A stretch of 64,000 nucleotides of DNA from Cliona cf. orientalis (lineage: Eukaryota > Porifera > Demospongiae > Clionaida > Clionaidae): positions 2,528,135 through 2,592,134 of the forward strand of contig OZ005692.1 of NCBI GenBank assembly GCA_963930775.1. The letters run 5' to 3'. Under the pieces are notes generated by a model. It was not told where the DNA came from. It was given only the letters and a program-made list of their open reading frames with translations, and did not search any database. Shown one piece after another: positions 44,301 through 54,780 of the stretch. The first letter of the stretch is position 1, and every line of letters begins with the position of its first letter. Made by a program: the position numbers and the translations under genes.

Positions 44301-46595
44301 GTTGGTTTTGCAATTCTACTTGTGGCTTCACCGCTTTGTAGAATATGCAAAACCAACATCTAACTATCATGTAGATTACAATCATGTACTTATCCATAAA
44401 GGAATATTATCATGTTGAAAGATCATCAAATCTGCAAAATTAATCACCTAACAATTCCTCCATTTAACCTTTACCTGCATCGCACTCTCCCATCTTCCTC
44501 AGCTCTGTGAAGTGCTCCATGGGGTTGGTGGCTATCATGAAATCATTGGAGAAGAACATGTAGCCGAGGATGGAGTAGAGGTAGATTAGAATGATGGCCA
44601 GGACTGCAGTCAGCAGAATCGACTGAATGTTCTTGGTCACACTAAGCAAGACATTTTGAAGAGTCTCAAATCTCTTGACAATATCTATCAACTGTGTTTG
44701 TGGAAGTGTAGAATGTGCATATGTGTGTACGTATGTGTGTAGGACCTTTGTTGGTAGTATATATATATAGCTTGTCATATGATATAAGTTTACTCAATAC
44801 TAAGGAGGTAAGTAGATAAGTTTACTCAATACTACGTTTGTATGACAGCAAGTTATATTATTATGATACTACCATCTTCCCCAAATGGTTCCTTTTCTCA
44901 TAGCAGTTTTAGTATGGGAATATCTAGCAACTAGATAATACCATGTAAATTTATTACGAAATACCACACAGGCCAATGATGAGAGGGAACATAGGTCAAC
45001 AAAAATAGTTAACAATGTTTGTGCTAATGTATCCAATTAAGATGCACATCTTCTGATTTTATCCCATGCACCCCACTATAATACATGGATTCATGCAATT
45101 ACGGTTCATGCAAGTGCACAATATCAATACCATAATTAGATATACTCTTGACGCTATCAAATGCCACTTACCAGTAGTATCACAAAGAGGAATTCATGGA
45201 CTAAAAACCCAAAGAGGCAAATGGAGAGATAGAACCAGTGGTAGGGCAACTCGGGTTCCAGAAACACAGCCTTTGCTAGCTCCAGCTTGGCCTTGAAAGA
45301 GTTGGTGTTGGTGGAGGCTTGCTGTCGGCGAGGACGGAGGACTCCCTTGTTTGAGATCAGACTCACCATAAAGATACCTTTGTTGACCAGCTGTGGGTGC
45401 AGTGTGGGTGCAAATGCATATATGACATTGTATGTGCATAATTGTAAATGTGCATACATGTACATACATACCAGGTAGTGGATAATTTTAAATTTGGCGA
45501 AATGGATCTCCTTTGGTGTTGGCAAAAGTTTGAACTTGGCGATCTGAATGCTTACCACCATGGGCACATATGCAATTAAGATCAATTGGCAAGTTTTTAA
45601 TTTGATACCAAATTCGCCAAAATAAACCTCACCAAAGAGTCCCCACTATTAGGACTCTATGATGTATATACATGTGTACCTGTATCAACCCCAAAATAGT
45701 GAGTGTTGGTTGAACTCCGAGTGTGAGGATACTCCTGATTATGGCCAGCATGCCAATGATGGGAAACATCGTCTTTCTTGCCTGCTTACTGAGGTAGACC
45801 ATGGACAGCAAACACACGGCCAGTATCATCCATAGCAACGTCGACATCTTCAGGTCTACCTCAGCTACAGTGAGAGAGAGAGAGAGAGAGAGAGAGTGTA
45901 AATCACCATGCAACTATAGGTTATGCTTATTATAATATTATGTGACCGTGCATGAGAAAACCATGCATAATGCATAATGCGCTGAAAATAATTCTTGAGT
46001 TATGACTACCATTACCAAGTACTACCTTTGAACTATTACTCCATCAAATTGAAGTCTCTGTAGTAGTATTACGTAATAGACTATGGTTTATGTATAGAGG
46101 TCTTGCCACATCTCGCCATCAGTTCTTGAATTACAAGAATTGATTCAAGGCAAAAAACATTTTGGGGGGGGGGGGAGTATTTGTTTTCCCACACATAGCT
46201 ATATATGGGGTTGCCCCCCCCCCCCTCCGGCCCCCCAACTAGAAAGGCCTGTGGTGTTCTAGTAAAGTTTACATGTATAGTATAGGTGCTGTGTATCAAA
46301 CATAGATAAATCAGTGAATCTGAAGGCCTTGATCCATCCATATTAGGCTAAGCCTGAATTCGAACTATCAAATACATGTACATGCAGATAAGGTACATTG
46401 TACATGTACATGTATGGGTATGTGTGTATACCTATGATGCCTGTGTCTTTGTCAAAAGGATAGAACAAAGCGACCATGACATTGACGATTATTGCCAAGT
46501 AGAATGTGAATGTAGACCATGTACTCATCTGTCTAGCTATCCAGTACTGAGTAGGGTTATCTATGTGTATAAGCAGAAAGGAAAGGAGAAAGAGA

Positions 46596-46677
<82 letters not shown>

Positions 46678-47591
46678 ATACACAAATGATGACCTTTGAG
46701 GTACTACGTACATGTATTTTGTATCATTTGGAAAAGGGTGTTAAAACAATTTCTAGTAGGCATACATGTACATGTATTAATTAATAATTATTTCACATTA
46801 TTTTATATGTATTTTCTACTAGCTAACCTCTGAGTTCTTTCTGGCAGACCATCTCCTCGTGCAGTCCGTCCATCCTCTTAAAGAAATCGTCCACCTTGCT
46901 CCCCTGCTCGTTGCACTCCGTGTGCTGCATAACCTTGTCCTTTGACTCAGGGGGGAGGAACTGACACACACTGGGCACGGGGAACACAATCTGCTCCAGG
47001 CTACGGTCCTTGCGAACAATCTGTTAATTGGAATATGTACATGTACAAAGGTGAAAAATTAAAATAGATTGAAACCTGCAACCCTTCCCCATAACACTTC
47101 CATGTTTTCATATTATTATGAGTGGCCAGGGGATGAGGCTACTATGCTTTGCAAGTCAGTTGTCCAGTGGAAAGGGTAAATAGGCAGTGGCTCTCAAGTG
47201 CTTAATTCAAGTTATACTTCAAGTCACAAAGGCTTTCAGTTTATATAGTGCCAGAGACAGGTGCCATGCCCTGACAACTGACCTGCAAAGCACAGTACTG
47301 GATTTAGTCTGATTTCCCAACTAATACTGATACTTAAATTTTTAAGTATGATGTGAATAATTGGAATACCAACAATACCTCAATCTGAGCTGTGTTTTTG
47401 GCGTAGTGCTGGACTGCCTTGTGTCCCTGTTTCTCCGCCTTCTCTAGAGCATCCTTGAGCTCCCTCTTGTGGTCTGCCAGCTTGTAGGCCAGGATGTAGA
47501 TGTTGTGACCGACGACCATCGGTGAGTCGTCATCATCAACGTCACTCTCCTTACCCTCTCCCTCCGAGTACATAGCATGGCACACATCAAG
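40647..47591 (-). CDS. itpr: IP3 receptor, channel-forming C-terminal part (module 1, eleven exons)
   Basis: Intracellular calcium-release channel of the ER, opened by IP3. Exons on the minus strand: 47591-47379, 47020-46828, 46536-46432, 45864-45680, 45390-45172, 44691-44475, 42431-42268, 42001-41833, 41593-41421, 41247-41080 and 40757-40647, about 638 residues with consistent phases. e1 and e2 encode the regulatory end ([32 protein letters not shown]). e3 to e6 encode S1 to S5, e7 the pore helix and filter GGGISD, e8 S6 ([17 protein letters not shown]), e8 and e9 the CFICG and HQHITQEHN zinc site, e10 a coiled coil, and e11 MVEQRK and the stop. The IP3-binding N-terminus, some 2000 residues in the family, is not in the window; a 200-N gap and a kinase gene lie upstream. 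Gene F is nested in intron 6. The filter has Ser where the family has Gly. Confidence 0.88.
41305..41390. repeat. GA/CT microsatellite in intron 9 of module 1
   Basis: A GA tract with a few interruptions, equivalent to those in modules 2 and 5. Confidence 0.9.
42895..43800 (-). CDS. Secreted cysteine-rich protein, copy F (intact)
   Basis: A 301-residue member. Signal peptide [23 protein letters not shown], then a diverged N-terminal stretch ([19 protein letters not shown] where others have NSVGPQVIPGTE-CPSQ; the cysteine is kept), followed by all family blocks and the C-terminal ELYVQ. It is single-exon and lies on the same strand within intron 6 of receptor module 1, between the S5 and pore exons, so it must be spliced out of, or transcribed independently from, the receptor pre-mRNA. 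Its own TATA-like promoter lies 121 bp upstream. Family function is unknown; extracellular location is predicted from the signal peptide, cysteines and NMS sequon. Confidence 0.82.
   Translation of the reverse strand: MLAVKLVISIAFFAKIHVVTVFAQNSMRLRVIPAIEPGICALQEDRDVARQSLQNATLSAIQQFENNITVSARCGPGQWYRVVYLNMSDPTQQCPSSLRLYSANGIRACGRPSSMGAYSCSSLSFASGNGRQYSKVCGQVIGYQVGSTDVSFNWQASIDTAYVDGVSITYSSSPRTHIWTYAAGLSEQLLATNEIHNCPCALAGTSFTPKTPPLFVGNNYYCESGNPSGTFEHTDVLRYTSDPLWDGQQCEGQCCSDGRTPPWFSVTLTNPTTDNIEVRICGSEPTTDEDTPISIIELYVQ
43912..43923 (-). promoter_or_regulatory. TATA-like element of copy F
   Basis: CTATATAAACCC on the minus strand, 121 bp before the ATG, identical in position to the element of copy E. 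It lies inside the receptor intron, which supports independent transcription of the nested gene. Confidence 0.55.
44177..44372. mobile_element. Insertion unique to module 1 intron 6, with hairpin
   Basis: Relative to module 2 (38440-38465, CTTGTGTACCTAATCTTGTGTAGATT) about 195 bp is added here. Its right part forms an imperfect hairpin (GATGTTGGTTTTGCA ... TGCAAAACCAACATC, 44298-44360). No clear target duplication is found. Confidence 0.55.
45475..45655. mobile_element. MITE relic in receptor intron 4 (module 1 copy)
   Basis: Same relic as at 25480 and 30010 (GGCGAAATGGATCTCC, TTGGCAAGTTTTTAATTTG), so it predates the duplication. Confidence 0.6.
46597..46676. repeat. GA/CT microsatellite in intron 2 of module 1
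   Basis: About 80 bp of GA repeats between receptor exons 2 and 3. Confidence 0.9.
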
Positions 47592-47882
47592 CTGTACACA
47601 TATACAATGATACATACACATAATAATATATGAAAGTACAGTAGCTTCAGTGCACATGATCCCCCCTGAGAATTGCCATAATTATCGTAATTTGGGGTCT
47701 ATAAGCCCTTGACAATAGATATATGGCTAAGAGCTGGGTTAAGCTTCTACTTAGTAACTACATGTACCTGTTTCAATTGGACCTAGGTGCTTAGAACCTA
47801 GCCTTGAGTATGTATATGTATATACATGTACATGTAGTAGTCTACCCGGGGGGGGGGGGGGGGGGGGGGGGGAGGGGACAAA
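47592..47882. other. Sequence between receptor exon 1 and the assembly gap
   Basis: No exon was recognised upstream of 47591. A run of more than 20 G bases (47850-47872) sits at the edge of the gap and probably caused the assembly to stop. Confidence 0.5.
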
Positions 47883-48082
47883 NNNNNNNNNNNNNNNNNN
47901 NNNNNNNNNNNNNNNNNNNNNNNNNNNNNNNNNNNNNNNNNNNNNNNNNNNNNNNNNNNNNNNNNNNNNNNNNNNNNNNNNNNNNNNNNNNNNNNNNNNN
48001 NNNNNNNNNNNNNNNNNNNNNNNNNNNNNNNNNNNNNNNNNNNNNNNNNNNNNNNNNNNNNNNNNNNNNNNNNNNNNNNNNN
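47883..48082. other. Assembly gap of 200 N
   Basis: Unknown bases. Its true size may differ. It separates the kinase 1 coiled-coil exons from IP3-receptor exon 1 on the same strand, so both the 3' end of kinase 1 and the 5' end of the receptor may be hidden or missing here. Confidence 0.99.
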
Positions 48083-51000
48083 GCAGCCTGTAAGGTCTGT
48101 GGCAACAATTACTACGATTACTGATGATTTCATGACATTGCACCATAGTGTCCCCGCCAAGCGCCCATGCACTGTGTTTCATGGGGTGAACATTAGTAGC
48201 AACCTCCATACAATTAATCTATAATTATGTAAGCGCGCATGCATGCAGGCCAAAATCACAAGTTATGTTTAAGTACCCATAGGCACTTATCTGGGACACC
48301 ACAGTAGTTTGATTCATTCAAACCTACATGTATCTTTAAGCTATTGACTGGCACCCCAGATTAGCCAAGCTATATAGATCCATCGCACATACAACGTAAT
48401 TATAGTGTCTAGTAATGACCTGTTACCCCATGCATACACCCCCAATGTTACATGTACCTCCAGCTGAGTGTTCTTTTGTCGTATTTCCTCATCCTTTTGA
48501 TGTAGCTCTGCTGCACGTCTTTCATCAGCCACCTGTAGGATCTGTAAATTAAAATCATAACTTTGTGGCAACAATTACTACTCATAATTACATGTACATG
48601 CACCATAGTATCCCAGGCAAGCATCCATGCACTGCGTTTCATGGGGTCAATATAGCACCTTCCATACAAATGTATGCTATTTACATGTACATCCCAGATA
48701 AGCACCTATATGCAGGCCAAAGTCGCGAGATGTGTTCAAGTGTCTATAGGTGCTTACCTGGGACACTATTATAGTAGTTTGATTTTATAATTAAAAGAAA
48801 ACTTGACCACTTGCCCAGTAGCTGCATGCATAATGGTTCATATGGTAAAAGGTCGTCAATATAGTGCGTACATACATTGATACTGGCGCCTCAATCGCAG
48901 AGATGGAGTCTGAGAGTCGACCGCGGCCGACTCTCGACCTTGACACTGACAATTTTCAATCATAGGAAACGAATTCGACAGCTTCTGAACATCAGGTTAG
49001 TCGCGGCATGGCACACAGCATGCGTGCTATATATAGCACAAGGCTAGCTTTATTTATCCATGGGATTATGTCAGCCAAGAGAACGCGTGAAGTTCGGCCG
49101 GCGGTACTTCGCAGAGAAAGTAGCTCTCAGCTTATAATGTATTCGCTGGATACATGCGCCAGATACTCTACATACATACCGATTTTCAAGTCTCAGAAAG
49201 GCTCGAGTTTTCTGGCAATTACCTCATAGATTACGTCATCATTACCTAATAACCGCAGAAAAGTAAATTTCTACTGGGCAAGTAATTAAGTTCTTTATGG
49301 GCACCCCAGATTAGCCAGGCTATATAGATCCATTGCATATACAACGTAAAAGTCTATAAATTATTGTCTAATAATATTGACGATCTGTTATCCCCCCCTC
49401 CTTCCCAATGTTATATGTACCTCCAGCTGAGTATTCTTTTGTCGTATTTCCTCATCCTTTTGATAAAGCTCTGCTTCACGCCTTTCATCAGCTGCCTGTA
49501 AGATCTGCAAATCAACAAATGTGGTAATTATATGGCAATACTCGACCAAACATTAAGGTACAATGTATTTCCCAGATTAGCCAAGCTCAAGACCTTCAAT
49601 TAACTATTATTTTGATTTATTTTTTAGCTAATAGTGCTGACCCTGTGCATCTACCTTAGCTTTAATAGTATAGTCTAGCCAGTTAAGAGTGTATGTACCT
49701 CAAGCTGATGCTGCAGTTGCTGTATCTCCTGGTCCTTTGCAGCCAACTGATTGAGTTTTTCTTTCTTCAAAGCCATTGCTGTCCTCACTTGCCTAGCAGC
49801 GTCCATTGTTGTTAATTCTCCACAAGGCCCTTCAATGTCTCCCTTTACCTCCTCCAGTGCTGTCACTAGCTGCTCTGCTGTGGGTCTCCGTGAGGGATCA
49901 TTGTGTAGACAGGTCTTAATAAGATCCACAAGAGCTCTCCCTTCCAGTTGGTCAAAGTAAGGCTGACGTCGCTCCACTTCAGAGCGACCCAACAACCTCC
50001 CTGGAATGTCTGGATCAGCATAGGTAGGCTCCAGTAGGTCACCGGGAAATACCTATGCACACACATACATGTACATGTAGTGAAAAAAGAGTGCAATATA
50101 AAGCACATACATGTAACATTAAGTTCGAAAAAAATATCTCTGATCTAGATACATGTATGTCAATAATTGGCACACCCTATATAGGGACTTAGTTTTCACA
50201 CAGAGCAAAATTTAATAAGCTTCATGGCTTAAGCAAGCTATAATAATACCTGTAAAAGTGTAAAGAGAGTAAGGTGACCAAACGAGAAGACATCAAGGCT
50301 GGGGCCATAGCGAGATGACATTGAAAGCGCTTCAGGAGGCATGTAGACCAGTGTCCCTGGTAATCGAGACAGCGTCCTAGCTAGCTGGCCAGGCTGTAGA
50401 TTCACAATACGCGAGTTTCCAAAATCCGTGATTTTGGCCACAAAGTAGGATGTCAGCAGCACATTTTTTGCCGTCAGGTCCCTGTGGATGATTTGAGGAC
50501 TATGTTTGTGCAGGTAAAGAAGGCCCCTGGATATGCCCTCTAGAATGGATCGCTTCAATGCTAGAGGGACGTTGGGGACTGTCTCTAGTAGCTCGTCTAA
50601 ACTCCCATCCAGTCTCTCCATCAGCAGCACAGGGAGTTGACAGTTGGGGAGGAAACACACACCCAGGAACAGTGTGATGTTGGGGTGACGAAGGTCAGAC
50701 ATCAGCTGACACTCCTGCACGTACTTTCTGGCAACATTTTCTATTCCAGCATTATCAGCATCAATGAGAACTTCATGGATCTTCTTGCCAGCACAAACCA
50801 GACCATTCACTTCAATCTGAAAGGAGGGAAAATAGCTATATACTGATTAATGAATCTGCTGATGGGGCCATAGAATAGTATAATAATTTATGGGGAATGG
50901 GGCGAATCTGTGTTAAAGATGCGCCACTTTTCTCTACTTGTATTTCTGCCCTTACCTCTTCAACTGATCCGTAGGAGCCAGTGCCCAGTTGTTTTCCAGT

Positions 51001-51117
51001 GGCTCTGCCTTCCAACACGTATCTAGCCAGTTGGCGATTGTTGCGTAAAGCTCGAAGACGCCGCTCAGCCATTATTCCACAAACTACACCCACTAAGATA
51101 ATCAGCCACACCTCCAT
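48083..51117 (-). CDS. Membrane-anchored protein kinase with coiled coil (kinase 1, 3' end in gap)
   Basis: Exons: 51117-50956, 50816-50250, 50052-49699, 49504-49421, 48541-48458 and the beginning of another at about 48097, cut by the gap; all phase 0. A short N-terminal anchor (MEVWLIILVGVVCGIM) is followed directly by a kinase domain: glycine loop GTGSYGSV, CAGKK lysine, HRDLTAKN near residue 165, DFG near 185, MPPEAL, and a C-lobe ending near RRPTAEQL. All catalytic residues are present, so it should be active. HRDLTAKN and the overall pattern place it near the TKL/tyrosine kinase group, substrate unknown. The tail is a coiled coil built from near-identical 84-bp exons (AELHQKDEEIRQKNTQLE). 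By comparison with kinase 2 a kelch domain would follow in the gap. The start is the ATG that opens the membrane segment. Confidence 0.82.
48104..49400. repeat. Tandemly duplicated exon-plus-intron unit in kinase 1
   Basis: The blocks 48104-48212 and 48567-48666 (CACCATAGT-TCCC ... CATGCACTG-GTTTCATGGGGT) are homologous, as are 48340-48430 and 49300-49395 (GGCACCCCAGATTAGCCA ... TATATAGATCCAT). Unit duplications of roughly 460 bp, each with one 84-bp coiled-coil exon, explain the repeated exons. Confidence 0.7.
48795..49296. mobile_element. About 500-bp inverted-repeat element in a kinase 1 intron
   Basis: The ends AAGAAAACTTGACCACTTGC with CCAGTAG, and the right end (reverse complement AAAGAACTTAATTACTTGCC with CAGTAG), pair over about 26 bp. 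It interrupts one of the tandem intron units. A near-palindrome GAGAGTCG-ACCGCGGC-CGACTCTC lies inside (48911-48936). No coding sequence is seen. Confidence 0.6.
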
Positions 51118-51252
51118 ACGAGGTACAAGGTTCAATTTGTTTTGTGCGCATGCGCATAACTCTGAAGCTGGTGTGGTCGGAGTTAGAAATGAGAATGCGG
51201 ACTCTGATCTGATAGTCAAAGAATAATTGGTACAAAATGAAATAGATACAAT
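51118..51252. promoter_or_regulatory. Short spacer upstream of kinase 1
   Basis: Only about 135 bp separate the kinase 1 start from the end of kinase 2, so the kinase 1 promoter must lie here or inside the 3' end of kinase 2. No TATA box is seen; the stretch includes a GCGCATGCGC palindrome. Confidence 0.35.
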
Positions 51253-52279
51253 CATACTAGGGATAATACTTTCATTCCCAGTGAGGACTGAGCTATAAAC
51301 CGAAGTCTGAAATTTACAGAATTGAAGCTATTTCTATCATGGCGTATCACACCATAATCACCTCCAGCAACTAGCAATTCTCCGCTGGGTAGAGTAATGC
51401 AACCACTGCCCCATCGTTTGGTGGTAAGTTCTCCAGCCTCGGCCCAGCTATTTATACTGTTAGGCTGGTAGATATAGATGATTGGCCTTTCCAGAATGCT
51501 TAATTAAGCTCCCACCACCAACTGCTAGCAGAGCTCCTTGGAAGGCTAAGGCAGTGGATTGTGTCAGAGGTGTATCTGGTAGAAGCTGCCATGGTGAAAT
51601 CGATGGTGTGGATGGAGAAATCAAACTTGGATTAGTGACAGCTTGAGAGATGAGGTCATCCAAATATGCGCTGAGCACTCGCTTACTTGCTGCACCTCCC
51701 TCAGTGTATCCACTCAAAAGATAACACATGTTACCAGTGGTAGCACATGGTACTTGACGACAAGGATGAGGTAGTGATGCGGCTTGGTACCACTGCACTG
51801 GCTCAGTAGTGTCCAGAATTTCAACTCTTGAGAGAAGAGCTCTATCACCATTGCCTCCCATCACCACCAGCCACCTGTTGTTGTGGGTAGCTACTGATGG
51901 TGAGCTGCATGCTGTGGTCATTGGTGGTAAGGGGTGAGTCCATCTTTTCGACCGTTCATTCCATACCCCAAGCTTGTTAGTTGCATCATTACCCTCTATT
52001 TCCCATCCACCGACCAGTACTAGTTGGTCACTGACAACAGCCAAGGAAAAATACTTGTATGCATATGGAGGTAGACTATTGCAGGAGTCTTGTCCAGGGT
52101 CGTAGACGACCACAGTCTGTTGCTCCAGATTTGACAATGTTATCCCTCCTCCAATGTACACCATTCCTTTGAGTATCACCACATTTGGGTATCCCCACAC
52201 TCCAAAATTAATGGCAAGTCCTTTCCTCTCCTCCATTTCAGATTAAGAGGAAGCTTTGGTTCAGCTAATGGCGTCTGTG

Positions 52280-52786
52280 GACAAAATTAGTGTATGTATG
52301 TATGTAGTAATTATGGCTTAGACTCTATTATTCCTACTTATTTGTTGTACTGATTCTCTTCAATTATACTCTATTACCAGATCGCACTATTCTCAGTTTA
52401 GATGGCATGCATGGTCGGGCCAGAGTTCACCCCTTGAATTGCTATACATGTATGTACAGGATGACTCGTGCACATGGGGTTAGGGTCGTTACACCTCCTC
52501 ACCTGAACTGCACCCTTTTCTGTCAGCCCAGCATCTGAGCATAGTCACTGTGTTGCTCTCCGCAAAAGTGCCTGTATTATTATATCAATGATCGGTCAGT
52601 TCCTCATTGATGCCCCACTTCTCCCTTATAGCTATACCTCATAAAGGATAAATAAAACCAGAGCAAATACCCATATTTACATGTGGCATACGTAGCCTGA
52701 TGGGAGACCCTATGTATAATTGTAGGAAAATCACATGCACACTAGTACTGTTGATTACTAATCTATTACTAATAATAATGACAAAC
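52280..52786. other. Kinase 2 intron before the kelch exon
   Basis: No exon or repeat is recognised apart from short AT-rich runs. Confidence 0.4.
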
Positions 52787-54167
52787 CTGTAATCTTTCTA
52801 CTTCACTCCGTAATCTGCTGATGTCTTCATCTCTCTGAGCCTCCCTTTGTTGGAGTTGTATTTGTTGTCGCAATTGGGACAGCTCAGCCTGTAGTTACGT
52901 GAATAGTGTCATTCTAGACCAGAATAATGTACTAGCTAGTACAACATTAACTGTGGCTTCCCCCCAATCAGCTAATTTTACCTGAAATTGCTCCAGCTGT
53001 GTGTTCTTTTGTCGTATTTCCTCATCCTTTTGATGTAGCTCCACTTCATGCCTTTCACCAGCAGCCTACATAATTATAAGCAATAATAACTAAGTATTCA
53101 ACGATGAAAATACATGATCTATTCTAAACACTAGTGGATGATAGTCCCATGAAAGTACTGATGAAATGCAGTACCTCAAGCTGTTGCTGTAGTCGTATCT
53201 CCAGATCTTTTTCTGCTAGCTGATCAGCTTAAAATTTTCTCTTTCTTCAAAGCCATTGCTGTCTTCACTTGTCTCACAGCATCGATCGTGGCCAACTCTC
53301 CACAAGGCCCTTCAATGTCTCCCTTTACTTCCTCCAGTATTGTCAATAGCTGCTCCGCTGTGGGTCTCTGTGATGGGACATTCCGAAGGCAGTCTTTAAT
53401 GATTTGGATCAGACAATGTTTTCCTCCACCTGGCAGTAAGTCTTCGAGCTGGTCGAAGTAAGTTTTACGACGGCCCACTTCAGATCGACCAACCAGTCTG
53501 TCTGGATCATCGGGATCGGTGTAGTTAGGTTGAAGCAGTTCACCTGGAAAAACCTATATCAGTAAAACCAGGAGTGTACTCCTGGTAAAACATATTATGG
53601 TATGATCAAAAGGAACAGCACTTTTTCTGTTTTTTCCAATTCAATGTCAATGTACCTGAAGGTCAACAAATAGAGATAGGTGACCAAATGAAAAGATATC
53701 AAGGCTGGGGCCATAGCGAGATGATGTTTCTAATGCTTCAGGAGGCATGTAGACCAGAGTCCCTGGTATTTGAGAAAGTGTACGAGCTAGCTGGCCAGGC
53801 TGTAGGTTCACGATACATGAGTTTCCAAAATCAGTGATTTTGGCGACAAAACATGAAGTCAGTAAGACATTCTTTGCCGTTTGATCCCTGTGGATGATTT
53901 GAGGAGTGTGTTTGTGCAGGTAGAAAAGGCCCCTGGACACATCCTCCAGAATGGATCATTTCAACGCTAGAGAGATGCTGGGGACTGTTTCAAGTAGATC
54001 ATCAAGGCTGCTGTCCAGTCTCTCCATCAGCAGCACAGGGAGTTGGCAGTTGGGGAGGAAATACACACCCAGAAATTGTGTGATATTGGGGGTGACGAAG
54101 GTCAGACATCAGCTGACACTCCTGCACGTACATTCTGGTAACATTTTCTATTCCAGCATTGTCAGCA

Positions 54168-54423
54168 CATGGGCGTAGACACAATTTATAATGTGGGGGG
54201 GCTTGATAATAATTGCGCACGAAGCGCGCGAAAATTTTCTGCCTTGTTATTGAAAATGTCGTAAAAATGCACTTTTGAGGAGAAATTATCACGAATTTGG
54301 TAGTATAATTACAATTTTGGAGGTTTTAGACTGATAAAAGCCAATATTTAATACAAGTCAACAATTGTTCCCAATATAATATAATGTAAAGCTGAAAATC
54401 TGGGGGGGCTTCAGCCCCCAAAG

Positions 54424-54459
<36 letters not shown>

Positions 54460-54471
54460 TCTACACCCCTG
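54168..54471. mobile_element. 304-bp inverted-repeat element inside kinase 2 exon 2
   Basis: Ends CATGGGCGTAGACAC and (reverse complement of the right end) CAGGGGTGTAGACAC; flanked by CAGCA on both sides (54163-54167 and 54472-54476). Kinase 1 has the empty site (TTATCAGCATCAATG). CAGGGGTG ends resemble hAT elements, although a 5-bp duplication is unusual for them. The interior holds G and C runs that can fold back. Confidence 0.85.
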
Positions 54472-54667
54472 CAGCATCAATGAGAACTTCATGGATCTTC
54501 TTGCCAGCACATACCAGACCATTCACTTCAATCTGAAAGGAGGGAAAGTACTGATTAATGAATCATGTATTTCTGTCCTTTACCTCTTCAACTGATCCGT
54601 AGGAGCCAGTGCCCAGTTGTTTTCCAGTGGCTCTGCCTTCTAATACGAATCTAGCCAGTTGCGGACG

Positions 54668-54735
54668 TAGCTCGTTAACCCGTTTACGTCCCCCGGACGT
54701 AATTTGGACGGGACGTTTACCGTTAGGACACCGTA
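54668..54735. mobile_element. Tiny foldback insertion in kinase 2 exon 1
   Basis: Compared with kinase 1 exon 1, about 65-70 bp is added between GAGCTTTACG and CAACTGGC. The insert has inverted ends (GTTAACCCGTTTACGTCCC and GTCCTAACGGTAAACGTCCC) and a GGACGT-rich core. GAGCT(TT)ACG-like text on both sides may be its target duplication. Confidence 0.6.
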
Positions 54736-54780
54736 AAGCTCAAAGACGCTGCTGATCAGCCATATAAATTGGTATCTAGT

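Larger units (their letters stand above)
51253..54780 (-). pseudogene. Kinase 2: kinase-coiled-coil-kelch gene, decayed
   Basis: Parts in order: exon 1 relic (54760-54585, glycine loop), exon 2 (about 54535-53645), exon 3 (about 53560-53176), coiled-coil exons 53065-52982 and 52888-52787, and a kelch exon (about 52280-51253) with five to six VYIGGG/LVGG/VVMGG-type repeats. Breaks seen: no intact anchor start, an insertion in exon 1, a 304-bp element in exon 2 (54168-54471), one extra C in SDLRHP, a CGA to TGA stop before SILED, HRDQ in place of HRDL, a shift after ALKKEK near 53235, and two shifts in the kelch exon (near 52190 and 51485). The long open middle of the kelch exon (258 residues) suggests that decay is not old. 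It lies in tandem with kinase 1 and shows the full architecture of the family. Confidence 0.8.

Noticed and set aside
47751-48209. Open frames across the N gap
   Set aside because: Composed mostly of unknown bases.
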